From Egibacteraceae bacterium (GTDB lineage: Bacteria > Actinomycetota > Nitriliruptoria > Euzebyales > Egibacteraceae): 64,000 nt of DNA. The DNA lies in contig JAUJNX010000001.1 of NCBI GenBank assembly GCA_030447925.1, positions 83,937-147,936 on the forward strand, written 5' to 3'. The position numbers and the translations under genes were made by a program. Below are positions 26,257-35,664 of this stretch, one piece after another; positions within the stretch are counted from its first letter, which is position 1, and the number at the start of each line of letters is the position of its first letter. The notes under the pieces are model-generated. The model worked only from the letters and a program-made list of their open reading frames with translations. It made no database searches and had not been told where the DNA came from.

Positions 26257-27101
26257 ACCTGGCCGGCAACGCGCTGCTCGTCGCCGCCTGGCGCCGGCTG
26301 CTCCGCGCGGCCGGGACGCCGCTGGGGGCGGTGGAGGCGGCCAGGATCTGGGTGCCGGCGCAGCTCGCGCGCTACACGATCGGCGCGGCGCAGGTGCCCG
26401 GCCGGGTCGTCGCCGGCGCCCGGCGGGGGGTCGCACCCGGCGCCGGGATGCTCACGACCCTCGCCGAGGTCGTCTGGCTGTCCTGCGTCATCGCCGCGCT
26501 GGTCCTCGCGACCGTGCCGTGGTGGCTGGCCGAGGCGGGCCCGTGGCGCTGGGTCGCGGGTGCCGCCGTGCTGCCCGTGGCGGTGCTGGTCGCGGGGCTC
26601 GTGGCACCCGGGGCCGTGCTGTCCCTGGCCGCCCGGACGATCAACCTTGTCACCGCCCGTTTCCACCTGCCGACTGGCCGTCACACGGGCCCGCCGGGCG
26701 ACGTCCTCGGAGGGGACGGCACCACGACGACCGTCGTGAGGACCCGGATCGGCGACGGGATGGGAGGGGATCGGCGGGTGGCGCTGGCGGTGACCGGGCG
26801 GTACCTCGCCGTGGTGGGGCTGCGCGTGGGCGCGACCCTCGCGGTCTTCGGCGCGCTGGGCGGCGACGTGGCCGGCGAGGCGGCGCGGGTCGCGGGCGCG
26901 TGGGGGGTCGGGCAGCTGGCCGGGCAGCTCGCGGTGTTCGCGCCCGGGGGGCTCGGCGCGCGCGAGGGCGCCGCGGCGCTGGTCCTGGCCCCCGCCCTGG
27001 GGGGCGAGCTCGCAGCGCTGCTCGTGACCCTGGTGCGGCTGGGCGAGATGGCCGCCGAACTCGTCGGATTGGCGGCACTCCGCCTCCTTCGTGCAAACTA
27101 G
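26103..27101 (+). CDS. Lysylphosphatidylglycerol synthase-like transmembrane protein (UPF0104 type)
   Basis: 332 aa with about seven to eight membrane segments. It keeps the family landmarks RYTIGAAQVPGRVVAGARR and the late PGGLGAREGAAALVLAPALG. This is the flippase-like membrane half of MprF-type proteins; substrates are unknown. A soluble insertion (about residues 190-225) is rich in Thr and Gly. The GTG start is the first in frame after the preceding membrane protein, with only a weak GGA upstream. Confidence 0.75.
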   Translation: MARAAPSRARFGGAVVAAVVVAGAALALRPLAGEVGGRLPGPGVVAGVVALNLAGNALLVAAWRRLLRAAGTPLGAVEAARIWVPAQLARYTIGAAQVPGRVVAGARRGVAPGAGMLTTLAEVVWLSCVIAALVLATVPWWLAEAGPWRWVAGAAVLPVAVLVAGLVAPGAVLSLAARTINLVTARFHLPTGRHTGPPGDVLGGDGTTTTVVRTRIGDGMGGDRRVALAVTGRYLAVVGLRVGATLAVFGALGGDVAGEAARVAGAWGVGQLAGQLAVFAPGGLGAREGAAALVLAPALGGELAALLVTLVRLGEMAAELVGLAALRLLRAN

Positions 27102-27159
27102 GACAACCATCCGGAAAGTGCTGAGCTCACTACGAGCCGTGACCGAAGAAGGGACGACG

Positions 27160-27573
27160 ATGGGTGCGGACGAGAAGGTGCTCGTGGCGGTGTCCGGTGG
27201 TGCGGAGCGCGCGCGGCTCGCACTGGTCGCCGCCGCCGAGCACTCGGGCTACGACACCGCGGCGCCGGAGGACCTGGTGGCCTGGGCGGGGGAGCCGGGC
27301 CGCGCGGTCGTGCTGACCGTCGACGGCGACGGGGGCCAGACCGAGCTGACCGCCCTGCTGACCGCGGTCCCCGCCCTGCCGGTCGTGGCCGTCCTGGCCG
27401 AGCCCTCCCCGGCCGCCTTCCACTCCGTGCTGCTGGCCGGTGCCGGGGCGGCGGTCGCGACCACCGCCCACCCCGACACCGTCGCCCGCGTGCTGGACGC
27501 CGTGGTCCGCGGCGAGCAGTTCCGCCACCCCGCCGCCCACCCCGCCGACCCGGCCGCCCCCGCCGCCGCCTGA
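27160..27573 (+). CDS. Small response-regulator-receiver-like protein
   Basis: 137 aa. It has the alternating strand/helix pattern of a CheY-like domain (KVLVAVSGGAERARLALVAA, AVVLTVDGDGGQTELTALLT, LPVVAVLAEPSPAAFHSVLL, AGAGAAVATTAHPDTVARVL), with no obvious phospho-acceptor pair at the N-terminus. The C-terminal tail is Ala/Pro/His. The ATG at 27160 has AAGAAGGGACG upstream. Possibly an inactive receiver domain. Confidence 0.55.
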   Translation: MGADEKVLVAVSGGAERARLALVAAAEHSGYDTAAPEDLVAWAGEPGRAVVLTVDGDGGQTELTALLTAVPALPVVAVLAEPSPAAFHSVLLAGAGAAVATTAHPDTVARVLDAVVRGEQFRHPAAHPADPAAPAAA

Positions 27574-27682
27574 CCGCCGAGGCCGCCTGACCGCCGCCGC
27601 CTGACCACTGCGGCCGGGGCCCGGGGCGGTGGGGCGGCGCGGTCCGTCGTCCGGGCCGGGCCGGGTCTGGCAGGGTGGGCGC

Positions 27683-28099
27683 ATGGACGCCGGGGCGCTG
27701 GCCGTGCGCGGGCTGCAGGTCGCGGCCCTCGCGGCGGCGGCGACGGTCGTGTCCTGGGCGGCGCTGGCCATGCTCGCCGCGCGGCTGCCCCCCGGCCTGC
27801 TGAAGGAGGCGGCGGGCTTCCTGCCCGCGTGCGTCACGCTCGTCCGCCGGCTGCGGGCCGACCCGCGCGTCCCCCGCCGGGCCAGGATCGCCGTCGTGCT
27901 GGCCGGGCTGTGGGTGCTGTCACCCATCGATCTCCTCCCCGAGTTCCTCCCCGTGATCGGGCCCCTCGACGACGTCGTGGTGGTCGCCCTCGCGCTGCGC
28001 TACGCCGCCCGCCACGTCCCCGGCGACGTGCTGCGGGCCGCGTGGCCTGGCGACCCGCGCGTCCTCGAGCGCCTGCTGCCACACACGCGAGGCTCGTGA
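27683..28099 (+). CDS. DUF1232 membrane protein
   Basis: 138 aa. N-terminal membrane helix (VAALAAAATVVSWAALAML), then the DUF1232 core: RIAVVLAGLWVLSPIDLLPE, with FLPVIGPLDDVVVVALALRY. Function unknown. No ribosome site; a CAGGGT hexamer ends six bases before the ATG, consistent with a leaderless transcript. Confidence 0.85.
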   Translation: MDAGALAVRGLQVAALAAAATVVSWAALAMLAARLPPGLLKEAAGFLPACVTLVRRLRADPRVPRRARIAVVLAGLWVLSPIDLLPEFLPVIGPLDDVVVVALALRYAARHVPGDVLRAAWPGDPRVLERLLPHTRGS

Positions 28100-28161
28100 C
28101 CGCCGCGCGCGGGCCTTCGGATCGACGACGCCCGGCACACGCCGGACGGGATCGTCGCGTC

Positions 28162-28713
28162 CTACGTCCTGCGCGCGCGCTGAACCCGGAGCCGCCGGCC
28201 CGTGGCGGGGGCGGTGCGGAAGAGGGGGTCGGGGTTGCGGAGGGCCTGGTAGGCGGTGAGCGGGGTGGCCAGCGTCAGCCAGGCGGCGGTGGTGGCGTGG
28301 CTCGCCGCCAGCTTCGGGTCGCGACGGGCCGCCGATGCGATGCTGGCCAGGGTGAGCAGCCAGTGGGACGCGGTCCACACGAAGCCCAGGACCACACTGC
28401 GGCGGTTGAAGTACACCCGCCCGAAGGTCGCGTAGAGCAGCCAGCCCGCAGCCTGCAGCACGAGCTGGGTGCTCCGCCCCGGCGTGCCCGGCGGCTGGTT
28501 CAGCACGCGCACGTTGCCCCACAGCGTCCCGGCGTTGTTGACCACCCAGACCGGGAAGAACACCTCGCCGGGCGGGGCGATCGGGAGCTGGCGGAGCCCG
28601 CGGTAGTGGTCGCGGTCCTCCTGGCGGCGACCGGCCTGGCCGGACACCGAGTTGGCGAGGAGCCCGAACAGCACGGCGTGCCACCAGCGGAACCTCGGTG
28701 TGGAACCCCTCAT
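28162..28713 (-). CDS. TspO/MBR-like tryptophan-rich membrane protein
   Basis: 183 aa. About five helices, with the pattern of TspO: PGEVFFPVWVVNNAGTLWGN, STQLVLQAAGWLLYATFGRV, LGFVWTASHWLLTLASIASA, WLTLATPLTAYQALRNPDPL. Relatives bind porphyrins. It is divergent from standard TspO, so the assignment is moderate. The ATG at 28713 has GGGAGAG six bases upstream. An inverted repeat stands just before it. Confidence 0.65.
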   Translation of the reverse strand: MRGSTPRFRWWHAVLFGLLANSVSGQAGRRQEDRDHYRGLRQLPIAPPGEVFFPVWVVNNAGTLWGNVRVLNQPPGTPGRSTQLVLQAAGWLLYATFGRVYFNRRSVVLGFVWTASHWLLTLASIASAARRDPKLAASHATTAAWLTLATPLTAYQALRNPDPLFRTAPATGRRLRVQRARRT

Positions 28714-28731
28714 CGAACTCTCTCCCACCTG

Positions 28732-28759
28732 GTGACAAGTTGATCGAGCTACTTGCCAC
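28732..28759. promoter_or_regulatory. Inverted repeat GTGACAAGT-N10-ACTTGCCAC before the TspO-like gene
   Basis: The arms match in eight of nine positions and lie 19 bases before the start codon, in the 55-base gap between two same-strand genes. Likely an operator. Confidence 0.45.
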
Positions 28760-28768
28760 AGGAGAGTA

Positions 28769-29605
28769 TCAGCAGGAGGCGAGGGGGACCGCCACGCGGG
28801 TGGGGCCGTGGCGGGTGACGGGGTCGAAGGCGGGGGCGCGGGGGCCGGCGAGGGGCAGCTCCACCTCGACGGGGCCCAGCGTGGCCAGGAGCGCGTCGCG
28901 CAGGGCCGCTCGCCGGGTCGCGAGCAGCACGCGGGCGCCGTCGCCGTGCAGCTCGGCGGCGAGGCGGGCGTAGGCGAGGTCCGTCGGCGGGCCCCACGGG
29001 TGGGCGATCGCGGGCGGTGACGGCGTGCCCTCGACCAGCCGGACGGGGACCTCGGCCTCGGCGAGCAGGCGGGCGTCCGCCGCGCTGCGTCGCAGCGTCG
29101 CGGGCACGGTCGCCACCAGCGGCGCGCTCTCCTCCGCCAGGGCCAGGACCACGTCGACCGCGGCCCCGGCCCGCGCCGGGTCGCCGGTGCCGACCTGGAG
29201 CCAGCAGCCCACCGGCAGGGCGTCCAGGATCGCGGCGAGCTCCGCGCGGCAGCGGGCGGGCCCCTCCTCCAGCCCCACCCGCCCGAGGTCCAGGGCCAGC
29301 CAGGTCCCCGCGGGCAGCCCGCCGAGCGCCGCCGCCAGCCGGCGGTCGTGGTCGCGCGCGGGCGGCGGGGCCGCCGGGTCGAGGTGGTCGGGGTGGTCGA
29401 GGGTCGCGGCCAGCCCGCGGGCCGCCAGCGCCCGCACCGTGGCGAACGCCTCGTCGCGACCGGCCCCGGCGCCCGGCTGCCGCCACCCGGCGGGGCCCGG
29501 GTCCGGCCGCGGCGGCGCCGGCCACGGGGCCCGGCGGGCGACCCGTCCGGTGCGGGGGCCCGCGGGCGCCTCCCAGGCGCTGCGGGAGACGGGGGCGACG
29601 ACCAT
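28769..29605 (-). CDS. Degenerate proline dehydrogenase-like TIM-barrel protein
   Basis: 278 aa. It keeps the layout of PRODH-type barrels: GLAATLDHPDHLDPAAPP, GTWLALDLGRVGLEEGPARC, LQVGTGDPARAGAAVDVVLA, and VPVRLVEGTPSPP with YARLAAELHGDG and VLLATRRAAL. In PRODH the matching blocks are VRLVKG and ATHD; here the Lys and the His are replaced. It may be an inactive or altered-substrate relative. The ATG at 29605 is preferred to an upstream GTG at 29623 because GATACT ends six bases before it, fitting a leaderless start. Confidence 0.5.
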   Translation of the reverse strand: MVVAPVSRSAWEAPAGPRTGRVARRAPWPAPPRPDPGPAGWRQPGAGAGRDEAFATVRALAARGLAATLDHPDHLDPAAPPPARDHDRRLAAALGGLPAGTWLALDLGRVGLEEGPARCRAELAAILDALPVGCWLQVGTGDPARAGAAVDVVLALAEESAPLVATVPATLRRSAADARLLAEAEVPVRLVEGTPSPPAIAHPWGPPTDLAYARLAAELHGDGARVLLATRRAALRDALLATLGPVEVELPLAGPRAPAFDPVTRHGPTRVAVPLASC

Positions 29606-29666
29606 CCGGACAGTATCGGGCACCGACCCCGCCGGGGGCCGCAGGCGCCCCGCGGGTCGCAGGCGG

Positions 29667-30350
29667 TCAGCCGGGCAGGCGCCCGGTGACGACGTCGGTC
29701 GGGTCGGTCGGGTCGCCCGCGATCACGGACACGCCCATCGCCCGGTAGCCGTCGAGGTCGCCGGCGGCCGCCAGCGTGAGCGTGACCGGCTCGCCCGTGC
29801 CCTCGAAGGACCCGGCGGTCGTGCGCCGCTCACCGTCGGACAGCCACACCACGTAGGTCTCGCCCTCCGGCAGCGGGGGCAGGTCCTCCAGGGCGAGCTC
29901 CAGCTCGACCCCCGCCGCGGACTCGCGCAGGCGCGCCTCGCCCCCGCCGCGGTCCTCGACGGCCGCCAGCCGCACGACCACCGGCACCGGCTCCGCGATG
30001 GGCGCCAGCGCCCGCATGACCCCGGCCCCCGCCACGACCCCGACCACCAGCGCCGCCGCCACCGCGGCCAGCCAGCGGCGGCCGCCCTGCGCCGCGACGG
30101 GCGCCGCGACGGAGGCCGGCTGCGCGGGGACCTGGGCCAGGACGCGGTCGCGCAGCCCGGGCGGCGGCGCCGGCGGGGCGTCGGGGGACGCGACCCGGTC
30201 GAGCAGGGTGGGGATGCCGCGCAGGTCGTCCAGCTCCGCCCGGCAGGCGTCGCACCCGTCCAGGTGCGCCTCCAGGTCGGCCCGCTCACGGGCCGTCAGC
30301 CCCCCGAGCACGTAGCCCGCCAGGTCCACGCGCCAGCGCTCGTGCGTCAC
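29667..30350 (-). CDS. Anti-sigma factor, zinc-finger type with RskA-like outer domain
   Basis: 227 aa. The N-terminal anti-sigma zinc finger is visible as HLDGCDACRAELDDL. A membrane helix follows (WLAAVAAALVVGVVAGAGVM). The outer domain has the RskA-like pattern ETYVVWLSDGERRTTAGSFE. It should hold the sigma factor encoded immediately upstream at the membrane until a signal arrives. GTGA overlap with the sigma gene implies coupled expression. Confidence 0.88.
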   Translation of the reverse strand: MTHERWRVDLAGYVLGGLTARERADLEAHLDGCDACRAELDDLRGIPTLLDRVASPDAPPAPPPGLRDRVLAQVPAQPASVAAPVAAQGGRRWLAAVAAALVVGVVAGAGVMRALAPIAEPVPVVVRLAAVEDRGGGEARLRESAAGVELELALEDLPPLPEGETYVVWLSDGERRTTAGSFEGTGEPVTLTLAAAGDLDGYRAMGVSVIAGDPTDPTDVVTGRLPG

Positions 30351-30910
30351 CCCTTCACCCCCATCTCCTGCAATGACAGCCGCAGGGCGCGCAGCGCGTA
30401 GTACGACCGCGACTTCACCGTGCCCAGCGGGATCCCCAGCCGCGCCGCGATCTCGCTCTGGCTGAGCTGGGCGAAGTAGGCCAGCTCCACGACCCGGCGA
30501 TGGTCCTCGTGCAGGCGGTCCAGCGCCGCGCGGACCACCTCGGCGCCCAGCAGGGCGTCCAGCTCGTCGCTCACCCGCTGATCCTCGCGGTCGGGCAGGT
30601 CCGCGGTCGGCGCGGCCCGCGGGCGTTCGCGCAGGAGGTCCACCACGGCGGTGCGCGCCATCACGAAGATCCAGGTGCGCACCGACCCGCGCCCCGGGTC
30701 GTGGCGCGCGGCCATCCGCCAGACCTTCAGCATGACGCGCTGGACGAGGTCCTCGGCCAGCGTCCCCTCGCCCAGGCGGCGCAGGCCCCAGCCGTAGAGC
30801 GGCCCGGCGTAGAGGTCGTACAGGCGGGCCAGGGCCTCGCGGTCCCCGCCCGCGATGGCGACCAGGAGGTCGTCCTCCTCGCCGATGCCGACCGCGGGAC
30901 CGTTCACCAC
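30347..30910 (-). CDS. ECF RNA polymerase sigma factor (partner of the downstream anti-sigma)
   Basis: 187 aa. Region 2: ALARLYDLYAGPLYGWGLRR, LAEDLVQRVMLKVWRMA. Region 4: LAYFAQLSQSEIAARLGIPL, GTVKSRSYYALRALR. It resembles the SigK group, which is paired with RskA-type anti-sigma factors, as seen here. A second pair of the same type lies at 55.9-57.2 kb. Confidence 0.9.
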   Translation of the reverse strand: MVNGPAVGIGEEDDLLVAIAGGDREALARLYDLYAGPLYGWGLRRLGEGTLAEDLVQRVMLKVWRMAARHDPGRGSVRTWIFVMARTAVVDLLRERPRAAPTADLPDREDQRVSDELDALLGAEVVRAALDRLHEDHRRVVELAYFAQLSQSEIAARLGIPLGTVKSRSYYALRALRLSLQEMGVKG

Positions 30911-30936
30911 CCCTCCTCGCCGTGCTCCTGCCCGTG

Positions 30937-31560
30937 CTACGGGCGCGGAGCCCCGAGCGGTTCACCGGAGCGTTGCAGGTCGCCGGTCAGCATGCGCTGG
31001 ACCGCCGCCCCGACGAGGGTGACCACGGTCTCCTGGTCGGCCGAGGCCAGGGGTTCCAGGTGCAGGACGTGGCGGGCCAGCGCCGCGCCGATCAGCTGGG
31101 ACCCGGCCAGGGCCGTCCGCAGGCCGGCGTCGGGGGTGCCCAGGGCGCGCGCCACCGGGCCGAGCAGCTCGCCGCCGACGAACTCGCGCACCATCGCGGC
31201 CGCGTCGGGGTTGGTGACCGCGCCGCGCAGGAGCCCCACCAGGGGCGACCGCACCGCCGGGTCCGCCCACTCGCGCTCGACGAGCCGGGCGAGACGCTCG
31301 CCCGCGTGGTCGACGCCGTCGTCGAGCACCCCGGCCCACCCGTGCCAGGCCTCGGGCGGCACCTGCATGGCGGCGGCGAACAGCTCGGTCTTGCCGCCGA
31401 AGAAGCGGTGGACCAGCGCCGGGTCGACGCCGGCATCACGCGCGACGGCGCGCACCGACACCGCGTCGTAGCCCTCGGCGGCGAAGCGGGCGCGGGCGGC
31501 GTTCAGGATCGCCGCCCGCGAGCTGCCGCCCCCCGGCCGCCGCCCGGTCCGCCCGGTCAC
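30937..31560 (-). CDS. TetR-family transcriptional regulator
   Basis: 207 aa. Helix-turn-helix: AAILNAARARFAAEGYDAVS, RAVARDAGVDPALVHRFFGG. The C-terminal part is of the TetR_C type found in repressors of small-molecule responses. It overlaps the monooxygenase gene by four bases (GTGA), so both come from one promoter, where a set of inverted repeats lies. The ligand is probably a substrate of the monooxygenase; this is inference. Confidence 0.9.
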   Translation of the reverse strand: MTGRTGRRPGGGSSRAAILNAARARFAAEGYDAVSVRAVARDAGVDPALVHRFFGGKTELFAAAMQVPPEAWHGWAGVLDDGVDHAGERLARLVEREWADPAVRSPLVGLLRGAVTNPDAAAMVREFVGGELLGPVARALGTPDAGLRTALAGSQLIGAALARHVLHLEPLASADQETVVTLVGAAVQRMLTGDLQRSGEPLGAPRP

Positions 31561-32816
31561 GTGCGCACGGGGACCCGCCAGACGCCCAGCCCGAGGAAGC
31601 GCGCGAGCACGCCGCGCACGCCGGGCGCCCGCACGACCCGCCGCGCGAGCGGCGGCACCGCCGGCCGTCCCGCCATCGCCGCCGCGATCGGGCGCTCCGC
31701 CAGCCGCTGCACGGCCTGGATGATGCGGACGGGCACCTCGCGCCGGCGCTGCACCGCCGCCAGCAGCGACTCGGGGACCTCGCCGCCCCGGCGCTGGCGC
31801 GCCCGCAGGGGGGCGGCCAGGACGTTGGCGGCGACGACCGCGTCCTGGATGGCGACGTTGATGCCGACCCCGGCGGCGGGCGACATCGCGTGCGCGGCGT
31901 CGCCGATCAGCAGGAGCCCCGGCCGGTGCCACCGCGGCAGGCGGTCGGCCCGGACCGACAGCAGCGACAGCTCGCTCCAGTCCTCCAGCGCCAGCAGGCG
32001 GTCGGCGAACTCCGGCACGGTGGCCGCCAGCCGCGACCGGAAGGCCGCCAGGCCCTCGGCGCGCACGTGGGGGTAGCTCCCCTTGACGATCGACGCGGTG
32101 ACCTGCCAGTGGTCCTCGCGCTGCAGGAACCCCAGGAACCGGCCGCCGGCGAGCCGGCCCCAGCTCCGGGGTGGGTCGCCCGGCCGGCGGGGCAGGCGGA
32201 ACCACAGGGTGTCCATGGGCACCTCGCGGCCGACCGGCTCCAGGCCCGCCAGCGCGCGCACCTTGGAGTTGCGGCCGTCGGCGGCGATGGTCACCGCCGC
32301 GCGGACCTCGTGCCAGCCGCCGGGCCCGCGCCAGCGCGCCCCGCGCACGACCCCGCCCTCGACGACCAGGCGGCGCACGTTGGCGCTGCGGACCAGCCGG
32401 AAGGTCGGGTACCGAGCCGCCTCCTCCGCCAGGAACTCCAGGAAGCGCGCCTGGTGGACCAGCATGATGTAGGGGAACGGGGTGCGCAGGACGCGCAGGT
32501 CCACCGGCACCAGCGGGCCCTCGGGCGTGTCGATCGGGATGCTCGGGACCCGCGTGTGGGGCAGCCGGTGCAGCCGGTCGGCCAGTCCCAGCTGGTCCAT
32601 GATCTCCAGCACGGACGGGTGCAGGGAGTCCCCGCGGAACTGCCGGTCGAAGTCGCCGTGGGCCTCCAGCAGGGTGACCTCGACCCCCGCGCGGGCCAGC
32701 AGCAGGGCCAGCACCATCCCCGCGGGCCCGCCGCCGACCACCGCCGCGGTCGTCCGCGCCACGTCGACCGGTTCCCCGTCCGCGGCCTGCCGGACGGGCG
32801 CCAGCGTGTCCGTCAT
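31557..32816 (-). CDS. FAD-dependent aromatic-type monooxygenase
   Basis: 419 aa. FAD-binding start AAVVGGGPAGMVLALLLARA, the middle AADGRNSKVRALAG, and the late GLLLIGDAAHAMSPAAGVGI are the three conserved sites of class A flavin monooxygenases (PHBH fold). Typical reaction: hydroxylation of an aromatic or polyketide substrate with NAD(P)H. It leads an operon with the TetR gene. Substrate unknown. Confidence 0.88.
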   Translation of the reverse strand: MTDTLAPVRQAADGEPVDVARTTAAVVGGGPAGMVLALLLARAGVEVTLLEAHGDFDRQFRGDSLHPSVLEIMDQLGLADRLHRLPHTRVPSIPIDTPEGPLVPVDLRVLRTPFPYIMLVHQARFLEFLAEEAARYPTFRLVRSANVRRLVVEGGVVRGARWRGPGGWHEVRAAVTIAADGRNSKVRALAGLEPVGREVPMDTLWFRLPRRPGDPPRSWGRLAGGRFLGFLQREDHWQVTASIVKGSYPHVRAEGLAAFRSRLAATVPEFADRLLALEDWSELSLLSVRADRLPRWHRPGLLLIGDAAHAMSPAAGVGINVAIQDAVVAANVLAAPLRARQRRGGEVPESLLAAVQRRREVPVRIIQAVQRLAERPIAAAMAGRPAVPPLARRVVRAPGVRGVLARFLGLGVWRVPVRT

Positions 32817-32855
32817 GTGGGCCCCTCTCCTGTGGCCGGCTAGCAGGCCGGCGCG

Positions 32856-32893
32856 GAAGTCATCATGTGATGAAGTCTACGCGCGATGACTTC
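32856..32893. promoter_or_regulatory. Nested TetR-type operators before the monooxygenase-TetR operon
   Basis: GAAGTCATC (32856-32864) and GATGACTTC (32885-32893) are perfect complements. Inside, TCATCA-TG-TGATGA (32860-32873) is a second perfect palindrome, and GATGAAGTC gives a third similar half-site. They stand 40-77 bases before the start codon, so the TetR protein probably represses its own operon. Confidence 0.6.
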
Positions 32894-32916
32894 TTGGTGG
32901 CAAGGGGGAGCACGAA

Positions 32917-32943
32917 CAGGCCCGGGCGGACCGCCCGGGCCTG
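32917..32943 (-). terminator. Terminator after the PQQ-type dehydrogenase lipoprotein
   Basis: CAGGCCCGGGC and GCCCGGGCCTG form a perfect 11-bp stem around a five-base loop, 19 bases after the stop codon at 32962. It separates this gene from the operon promoter at 32.9 kb. Confidence 0.7.
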
Positions 32944-32961
32944 CTGCGTGCGGTGCGGTGG

Positions 32962-34158
32962 CTAGCCGGCGGCGCCGAGGCGCAGGATCTGGTCGCCGGT
33001 GGCCGGGCAGTCACCGCGGCCGTCGCAGTTGCTGGTCAGGACCCACACCGAGCCGTCCGGGGCCTGCTCCACGGCGCGCAGCCGGCCGACCCCGTCCAGG
33101 GCGACGTCCTGCCCGGCCACGGCGCCCGCGGCGTCGAGGTCGACGCGCCACAGCCGCTCGCCGCGCAGCGCCGCCACGAGCACGTCGCCCTCGAACTGCG
33201 GGATCGCGGCGCCCTGGAGCAGGGCGATCCCGCTCGGCGAGGCCTCGGCGGTGGTCCAGGTGGCGACCGGGTCGATGAACTCCGGCGCGCCGCCCGGGCC
33301 CTCGACCTCGGCCCAGCCGTAGTTCCCGCCGGCCGTGATCAGGTTGAGCTCGTCGGTGGTGTTCTGCCCGAGCTCGCTGGCCAGCAGCCGGCCCGCGGCG
33401 TCCCAGGCCAGGCCCTGCACGTTGCGGTGGCCCAGGCTGTAGACGGGGCTGCCGGGGATCGGGTTGTCCGCGGGCACCTCCCCGTCGGGGGTGAGCCGCA
33501 GGATCTTGCCCGCCAGGGAGTCCGGGTCCTGGGCCGGGGTCGTGTCGGGGTCGCTGGAGGCGTCACCGGTGGTGACGTACAGCAGCCCGTCGGGACCGAA
33601 GGCCAGGCGCCCGCCGTTGTGGATCGGGCCGACGGGGATGCCGTCCAGGATCACCTCGGCCGCGGCGACGTCGTCGAGGGGGAAGCGGACGACGCGGTTG
33701 TCCTCGGCGGTCGAGAAGTAGGCGTAGACCAGCTGGTCCTCGGCGAAGGTCGGCGACACCGCGATGCCCAGGAGCCCGCCCTCGTTCTCGCCGTCGGCCT
33801 CGATCACGCCGACCTCGGTCGTCGCGCCGTCCGCCGCGACCCGCAGGATCCGCCCGGAGTCGCGCTCGGTGACCAGCGCGGTGCCGTCGGGCAGGAAGTC
33901 CAGGCCCCAGGGGGCCGCCAGCCCCTCGGCGACCGTGGCGACGGCCAGCTCGGCGGGCGGCGCGGGGGTGGGGGACGGCGCCGGCGTGGGCGTGGGCGTG
34001 GGGGGTGCGGGGGGTGAGGGCACCGGCGGGGGCGGGACCGGGGCCGGCGCGCTCGTCGGGACACTGATCGGGGGGCTGGAGGGGAAGGCCTGGCACCCGC
34101 CGGCCAGCAGGCCCAGTCCCGTCAGGACCGCGGCGGTCGTCGCCCGTGCAGATCGCAT
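32962..34158 (-). CDS. PQQ-type sugar dehydrogenase lipoprotein
   Basis: 398 aa. Lipobox GLLAGGCQ near residue 22, then a Pro/Thr/Ala-rich linker. The propeller domain matches soluble aldose dehydrogenases: GLAAPWGLDFLPDGTALVTE, GGLLGIAVSPTF, HNGGRLAFGPDGLLYVTTGD, GHRNVQGLAWD, ELNLITAGGNYGW. Likely anchored outside the membrane and oxidises sugars. It is the second such enzyme in the window; the first is at 2666 with PKD repeats. Confidence 0.92.
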   Translation of the reverse strand: MRSARATTAAVLTGLGLLAGGCQAFPSSPPISVPTSAPAPVPPPPVPSPPAPPTPTPTPAPSPTPAPPAELAVATVAEGLAAPWGLDFLPDGTALVTERDSGRILRVAADGATTEVGVIEADGENEGGLLGIAVSPTFAEDQLVYAYFSTAEDNRVVRFPLDDVAAAEVILDGIPVGPIHNGGRLAFGPDGLLYVTTGDASSDPDTTPAQDPDSLAGKILRLTPDGEVPADNPIPGSPVYSLGHRNVQGLAWDAAGRLLASELGQNTTDELNLITAGGNYGWAEVEGPGGAPEFIDPVATWTTAEASPSGIALLQGAAIPQFEGDVLVAALRGERLWRVDLDAAGAVAGQDVALDGVGRLRAVEQAPDGSVWVLTSNCDGRGDCPATGDQILRLGAAG

Positions 34159-34253
34159 GCGTCACCTGTGGGGGAGGAGGGAGTTGGAGACGACGCGAAC
34201 CTACCGACCGTTTCTCGGCCGTCCGGTCACCCCACTGGACCCATCGGCCATTG

Positions 34254-34268
34254 CCCCCGAACAGGGGG
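34254..34268. promoter_or_regulatory. C5-GAACA-G5 hairpin between purB and the dehydrogenase lipoprotein
   Basis: The perfect five-base stem directly follows the purB stop codon and lies 95 bases before the lipoprotein start. It could be a weak purB terminator or part of the shared hairpin set (2550, 47709). Confidence 0.35.
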
Positions 34269-35570
<1,302 letters not shown>

Positions 35571-35664
35571 GCGGGGCTCCTGCGGCAGGCGGTCCGGGGC
35601 GCACACGCTCGCACATGGCCCCGGACGGGCGTGGCGGGCGCGCGCAGCGGGTAGCCCGGGGACC

